A stretch of DNA of 64,000 nucleotides from Gibbula magus (taxonomy: Eukaryota > Mollusca > Gastropoda > Trochida > Trochidae). A program made the translations under genes and the position numbers. Shown here piece after piece: positions 57,843 to 64,000 of this stretch. Position 1 is the first letter of the stretch, and every line of letters starts with the position of its first letter. Location: positions 23,251,232 through 23,315,231 of the forward strand of contig OW388300.1 in the NCBI GenBank assembly GCA_936450465.1, written 5' to 3'. A model generated the notes under the pieces. That model was not told the DNA's origin and ran no database searches. It saw only the letters and a program-made list of their open reading frames with translations.

Positions 57843-57913
57843 GGTGTTTTAAGTTGGATAACTTGTTCCCAATCCGATTCTTGTGAATAAAATATGTTTA
57901 AACCAAACCAAAC
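57843..57913 (+). mobile_element. LINE 3' tail, copy 2 (71-bp minimal insertion or duplicate)
   Basis: Exactly matches the last 71 bases of the LINE at 57437-57507, including its AATAAA. It is followed by forward satellite ttacagtttgcc. Confidence 0.9.
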
Positions 57914-60900
57914 TTACAGTTTGCCAACTAAATACTTATTAACCCTGTGTCAACATATGCAAACACTAACTTACATTATGCTAACTAATTACTTACCCTG
58001 TATCACCAATTTCAAACACTAACTTACATTATACTAACTTATTACTTATCCCGTATCACCATGTTCAAATACTAACTTACATTATGCTAACTAATTGCAT
58101 AACCCGTATCACCATGTTCAAATACTAACTTACATTATGCTAACTAATTACTTACGCCGTATCAACATGTTCAAATACTAACTTACACTATGCTAACTAA
58201 TTACATACCCCGTATCATCATGTTCAAATACTAACTTACATTATGCTAACTAATAAATTACTTACCCTGTGTCGACATATTCAAATACTAACTTACATTA
58301 TGCTAACTAATTACTTACTTTGTGTCAACATATTAAATACTTACTTACATTATGCTAACTAAATTCATATCCTGTGTCATCATGATGAAATACTAACTTA
58401 CATTAGGCTAACTAATTACTTACTCTGTGCCAAAATGTTCAAATACTAACTTACATTATGCTTACGAATTATTTACTCTGTGTCGACATATACAAATACA
58501 AACTTATATTATGCTAAATAATTACTTACCCTGTATCAACATGTTCAAATACTAACTTACATTATGCTAACTACTTCCTTACGCTATCTCACCAATTTCA
58601 AATAATAACTTACATTATGCTAACTAATAGCAGACCCCGTATCATCATGTTCAAATACTAACTTACATTATGCTAACTAATGAATTACCCTGTATCAACA
58701 TGTTCAAATACTAACTTACATTATGCTAACTAATTACTTACCCTCTAATACCAATTTCAAACACTATTTTACATTATACTTACTAATTACTTACGCCGTA
58801 TCAACATGTTCAAATACTAACTTACATTATGCTAACTAATTACATAACCCGTATCACCATGTTCAAATACAAACTTACATTATGCTAACTGATAAATGAC
58901 TTACCCTGTGTCGATATATGCAGATACTAACTTACATTATACTAACTAATTACTTACACCGTATCAACATGTTAAAATACTAACTTACAGTTTGCCAACT
59001 AAATACTTATTAACCCTGTGTCAACATATGCAAACACTAACTTACATTATGCTAACTAATTACTTACCCTGTATCACCAATTTCAAACACTAACTTACAT
59101 TATACTAACTTATTACTTATCCCGTATCACCATGTTCAAATACTAACTTACATTATGCTAACTAATTGCATAACCCGTATCACCATGTTCAAATACTAAC
59201 TTACATTATGCTAACTAATTACTTACGCCGTATCAACATGTTCAAATACTAACTTACACTATGCTAACTAATTACATACCCCGTATCATCATGTTCAAAT
59301 ACTAACTTACATTATGCTAACTAATAAATTACTTACCCTGTGTCGACATATTCAAATACTAACTTACATTATGCTAACTAATTACTTACTTTGTGTCAAC
59401 ATGTTCAAATACTAACTTACATTATGCTAACTAATTACATACCCCGTATCACCATTTTCAAATACTAACTTACATTATGCTAACTAATAAATTACTTACC
59501 CTGTGTTGACATATTCAAATACTAACTTACATTATGCTAACTAATTACTTACCCTGTATCATATTGTTCAAATACTAACTTACATTATGCTAACTAGTTA
59601 CTTGCCCTGTATCACCATGTTCAAATACTAACTTAAATTATGCTAACTAATGAATTACCCTGTATCAACATGTTCAAATACTAACTTACATTATGCTAAC
59701 TAGTTACATTCCCTGTATCACCATGTTCAAATACTAACTTCCATTATGCTAACTAATTAATTACCCTGTATCAACATGTTCAAATACTAACTTACATTAT
59801 GCTAACTAAATACATACCCTGTGTCAACATGATCAAATACTAACTTACATTATGCTAACTGATTACATACCCCGTATCACAATGCTCAAATACTAACTTA
59901 CATTATGCTAACTAATAAATTACTTACCCTGTGTCGACATATGCAAGTACTTACTTACATTATGCTAACTAATTACTTACCCCGTATCACCATGTTCAAA
60001 TGCTAACTTACATTATGCTAACTAATTACATAACCCGTATCACCATTTTCAAATACTAACTTACATTATGCTTATTAATTACTTACCCTGTATTACCAAT
60101 TTAAAATACTAACTGACATTATGCTTACTAATTACTTACGCCGTATCAACATGTTCAAATACTAACTTACATTTTGCTAACTTATTACTTACCCCGTATC
60201 ACCATGTTCAAATACTAACTTACATTATGCTAACTAATTACTTATCCTGTGTCAATATGTTAAATACTAACTTACATTATGCTAACTAGTTACTTGCCCT
60301 GTATCACCATGTTCAAATACTAACTTACATTATGCTAACTAATGAATTACCCTGTATCAACATGTTCAAATACTAACTTACATTATGCTAACTAATTACT
60401 TACCCTGTGTCACCAATTTCAAACACTAACTTACATTATACTTACTAATTACTTACGCCGTATCAACATGTTCAAATACTAACTTACATTATGCTAACTA
60501 ATTACATAACCCGTATCACCATGTTCAAATACAAACTTACATTATGCTAACTGATAAATGACTTACCCTGTGTCGATATATGCAGATACTAACTTACATT
60601 ATACTAACTAATTACTTACACCGTATCAACATGTTAAAATACTAACTTACAGTTTGCCAACTAAATAATTATTAACCCTGTGTCAACATATGCAAACACT
60701 AACTTACATTATGCTAATTAATTACTTACCCTGTATCACCAATTTCAAACACTAACTTACATTATACTAACTAATTACTTACCCCGTATCACCATGTTCA
60801 AATACTAACTTACATTATGCTAACTTATTGCATAACCCGGATCACCATGTTCAAATACTAACTTACATTATGCTAACTAATTACTTACGCCGTATCAACA

Positions 60901-63900
60901 TGTTCAAATACTAACTTACACTATGCTAACTAATTACATACCCCGTATCATCATGTTCAAATACTAACTTACATTATGCTAACTAATAAATTACTTACCC
61001 TGTGTCGACATATTCAAATACTAACTTACATTAAGCTTATTAATTACTTACTTTGTGTCAACATGTTCAAATACTTACTTACATTATGCTAACTAATTAC
61101 ATACCCCGTATCACCATTTTCAAATACTAACTTACATTATGCTAACTAATAAATTACTTACCCTGTGTCGACATATTCAAATACTAACTTACATTATGCT
61201 AACTAATTACTTACCCTGTATCATATTGTTCAAATACTAACTTACATTATGCTAACTAATTAATTACTTACCCTGTGTCAACATATGCAAATACTAACTT
61301 ACATTATAGTAACTAATTACTTACCCTGTGTCGACATATTAAATACTTACTTACATTATGCTAACTAAATTCAAACCCTGTGTCATCATGATGAAATACT
61401 AACTTACATTAGGCTAACTTATTACTTACTCTGTGCCAAAATGTTCAAATACTAACTTACATTATGCTTACGAATTATTTACTCTGTGTCGACATATACA
61501 AATACAAACTTATATTATGCTAAATAATTACTTACCCTGTATCACCATGTTCAAATACTAACTTACATTATGCTAACTAATTCCTTACGCTATCTCACCA
61601 ATTTCAAATAATAACTTACATTATGCTAACTAATAGCAGACCCCGTATCACCATGTTCAAATACTAACTTACATTAAGCTAACTAATCAATTACTTACCC
61701 TTTGTCGACATATGCAAATAGTAACTTTCATTATGCTAACTATTTACATACCCTGTGTGAACATGTTAAAATACTAATTTACAGTTTGCCAACTAAATAA
61801 TTATTAACCCTGTGTCAACATATGCAAACACTAACTTACATTATGCTTACTAATTACTTACCCTGTATCACCAATTTCAAACACTAACTTACATTATACT
61901 AACTAATTACTTACCCCGTATCACCATGTCCAAATACTAACTTACATTATGCTAACTAATTGCATAACCCGTATCACCATGTTCAAATACTAACTTACAT
62001 TATGCTAACTAATTACTTACCCTGTAACACCAATTTAAAATACTAACTGACATTATGCTTACTAATTACTTACCCTGTATCACCAATTTCAAACACTAAC
62101 TTACATTATACTAACTTATTACTTATCCCGTATCACCATGTTCAAATACTAACTTACATTATGATAACTAATTGCATAACCCGTATCACCATGTTCAAAT
62201 ACTAACTTACATTATGCTAACTAATTACTTACGCCGTATCAACATGTTCAAATACTTACTTACACTATGCTAACTAATTACATACCCCGTATCATCATGT
62301 TCAAATACTAACTTACATTATGCTAACTAATAAATTACTTACCCTGCGTCGACATATTCAAATACTAACTTACATTATGCTAACTAATTACTTACTTTGT
62401 GTCAACATGTTCAAATACTAACTTACATTATGCTAACTAATTACATACCCCGTATCACCATTTTCAAATACTAACTTACATTATGCTAACTAATAAATTA
62501 CTTACCCTGTGTTGACATATTCAAATACTAACTTACATTATGCTAACTAATTACTTACCCTGTATCATATTGTTCAAATACTAACTTACATTATGCTAAC
62601 TAGTTACTTGCCCTGTATCACCATGTTCAAATACTAACTTACATTATGCTAACTAATTACATAACCCGTATCACCATTTTCAAATACTAACTTACATTAT
62701 GCTATCTAATAAATTACCCTGTAATACCAATTTCAAACACTATTTTACATTATACTTACTAATTACTTACGCCGTATCAACATGTTCAAATACTAACTTA
62801 CATTATGCTAAGTAATTACATAACCCGTATCACCATGTTCAAATACAAACTTACATTATGCTAACTGATAAATGACTTACCCTGTGTCGATATATGCAGA
62901 TACTAACTTACATTATACTAACTAATTACTTACACCGTATCAACATGTTAAAATACTAACTTACAGTTTGCCAACTAAATACTTATTAACCCTGTGTCAA
63001 CATATGCAAACACTAACTTACATTATGCTAACTAATTACTTACCCTGTATCACCAATTTCAAACACTAACTTACATTATACTAACTAATTACTTACCCCG
63101 TATCACCATGTTCAAATACTAACTTACATTATGCTAACTAATTGCATAACCCGTATCACCATGTTCAAATACTAACTTACATTATGCTAACTAATTACTT
63201 ACGCCGTATCAACATGTTCAAATACTACCTTACACTATGCTAACTAATTACATACCCCGTATCATCATGTTCAAATACTAACTTACATTATGCTAACTAA
63301 TAATTACTTACCCTGTGTCGACATATTCAAATACTAACTTACATTATGCTAACTAATTACTTACTTTGTGTCAACATGTTCAAATACTAACTTACATTAT
63401 GCTAACTAATTACATACCCCGTATCACCATTTTCAAATACTAACTTACATTATGCTAACTAATAAATTACTTACCCTGTGTTGACATATTCAAATACTAA
63501 CTTACATTATGCTAACTAATTACTTACCCTGTATCATATTGTTCAAATACTAACTTACATTATGCTAACTAATTAATTACTTACCCTGTGTCAACATATG
63601 CAAATACTAACTTACAATATGGTAACTAATTACTTACCCTGTGTCGACATATTAAATACTTACTTACATTATGCTAACTAAATTCATACCCTGTGTCATC
63701 ATGATCAAATACTAACTTATATTAGGCTAACTAATTACTTACTCTGTGCCAAAATGTTCAAATACTAACTTACATTATGCTTACGAATTATTTACTCTGT
63801 GTCGACATATACAAATACAAACTTATAGTATGCTAAATAATTACTTACCCTGTATCACAATGTTCAAATACTAACTTACATTATGCTAACTAATTCCTTA

Positions 63901-64000
63901 CGCTATCTCACCAATTTCAAATAATAACTTACATTATGCTAACTAATAGCAGACCCCGTATCACCATGTTCAAATACTAACTTACATTAAGCTAACTAAT
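57914..64000. repeat. 53-bp satellite, block 3, with higher-order repeats
   Basis: More than 110 units run to the window end. The rare variant gccaaaatgttcaaatac appears at 55321, 58429, 61435 and 63748, and gataaatgac at 54440, 58891, 60553 and 62877. The last spacings (2313 and 2324 bp) indicate a higher-order unit of about 2.3 kb. There are no genes. Confidence 0.95.

Overview
This window is AT-rich, intron-bearing animal DNA made almost entirely of mobile elements and tandem repeats. No bacterial-type operons, rRNA genes or CRISPR arrays are seen. The organism is inferred to be a lophotrochozoan, most likely a marine mollusc. The basis is a tRNA-derived SINE with a conserved 3' domain of a type I know from mollusc-like genomes, a mix of Ty3/gypsy, CR1/L2-like, Tx1-like and Helentron-like elements, and very large AT-rich satellites. 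Species cannot be named from the sequence alone.

Layout. 1-321 is one end of a CACTA-like DNA transposon (copy C). It interrupts a dead Ty3/gypsy element (322-5904, ending in a 755-bp LTR), which itself sits inside a LINE endonuclease gene (5905-6602, minus). 6950-7635 is a Helentron-like 3' fragment. 7659-7972 looks like the terminal exon of a host membrane protein, with a decayed paralogue at 29583. A 62-bp minisatellite fills 9352-10850. A broken Tc1-like transposase (11448-12112, minus) is followed by a second gypsy element (about 12433-17430) with an inverted integrase fragment (17632-18653, minus). 18.7-25.4 kb holds only MITE-like and foldback structures. CACTA-like copy A is at 25488-28841.

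29-42 kb contains a Penelope-like 3' motif, a small MITE, a probable first exon of a malate/L-lactate dehydrogenase (Ldh2 family) gene at 31808, two dead LINEs and a SINE with a perfect 14-bp target duplication. From 43.2 kb to the end a 53-bp satellite dominates. It is interrupted by CACTA-like copy B (44757-52273, itself carrying a LINE 3' end and two nested Helentron-like elements) and by a 5'-truncated LINE with an intact 609-codon RT frame (55432-57321).

The main result is the A/B/C transposon family. It has 14-bp inverted termini (CACAGCAAAAATGA), 3-bp target duplications (aaa for A, acc for B), and extensive subterminal arrays of GGTTTCCA/TGGAAACC palindromes that differ between the two ends. 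Inside there are exon-like segments with AG/GT borders conserved between A and B. Copies A and C differ at only 2 of 321 terminal bases, which implies recent movement, yet no transposase is visible in the window.
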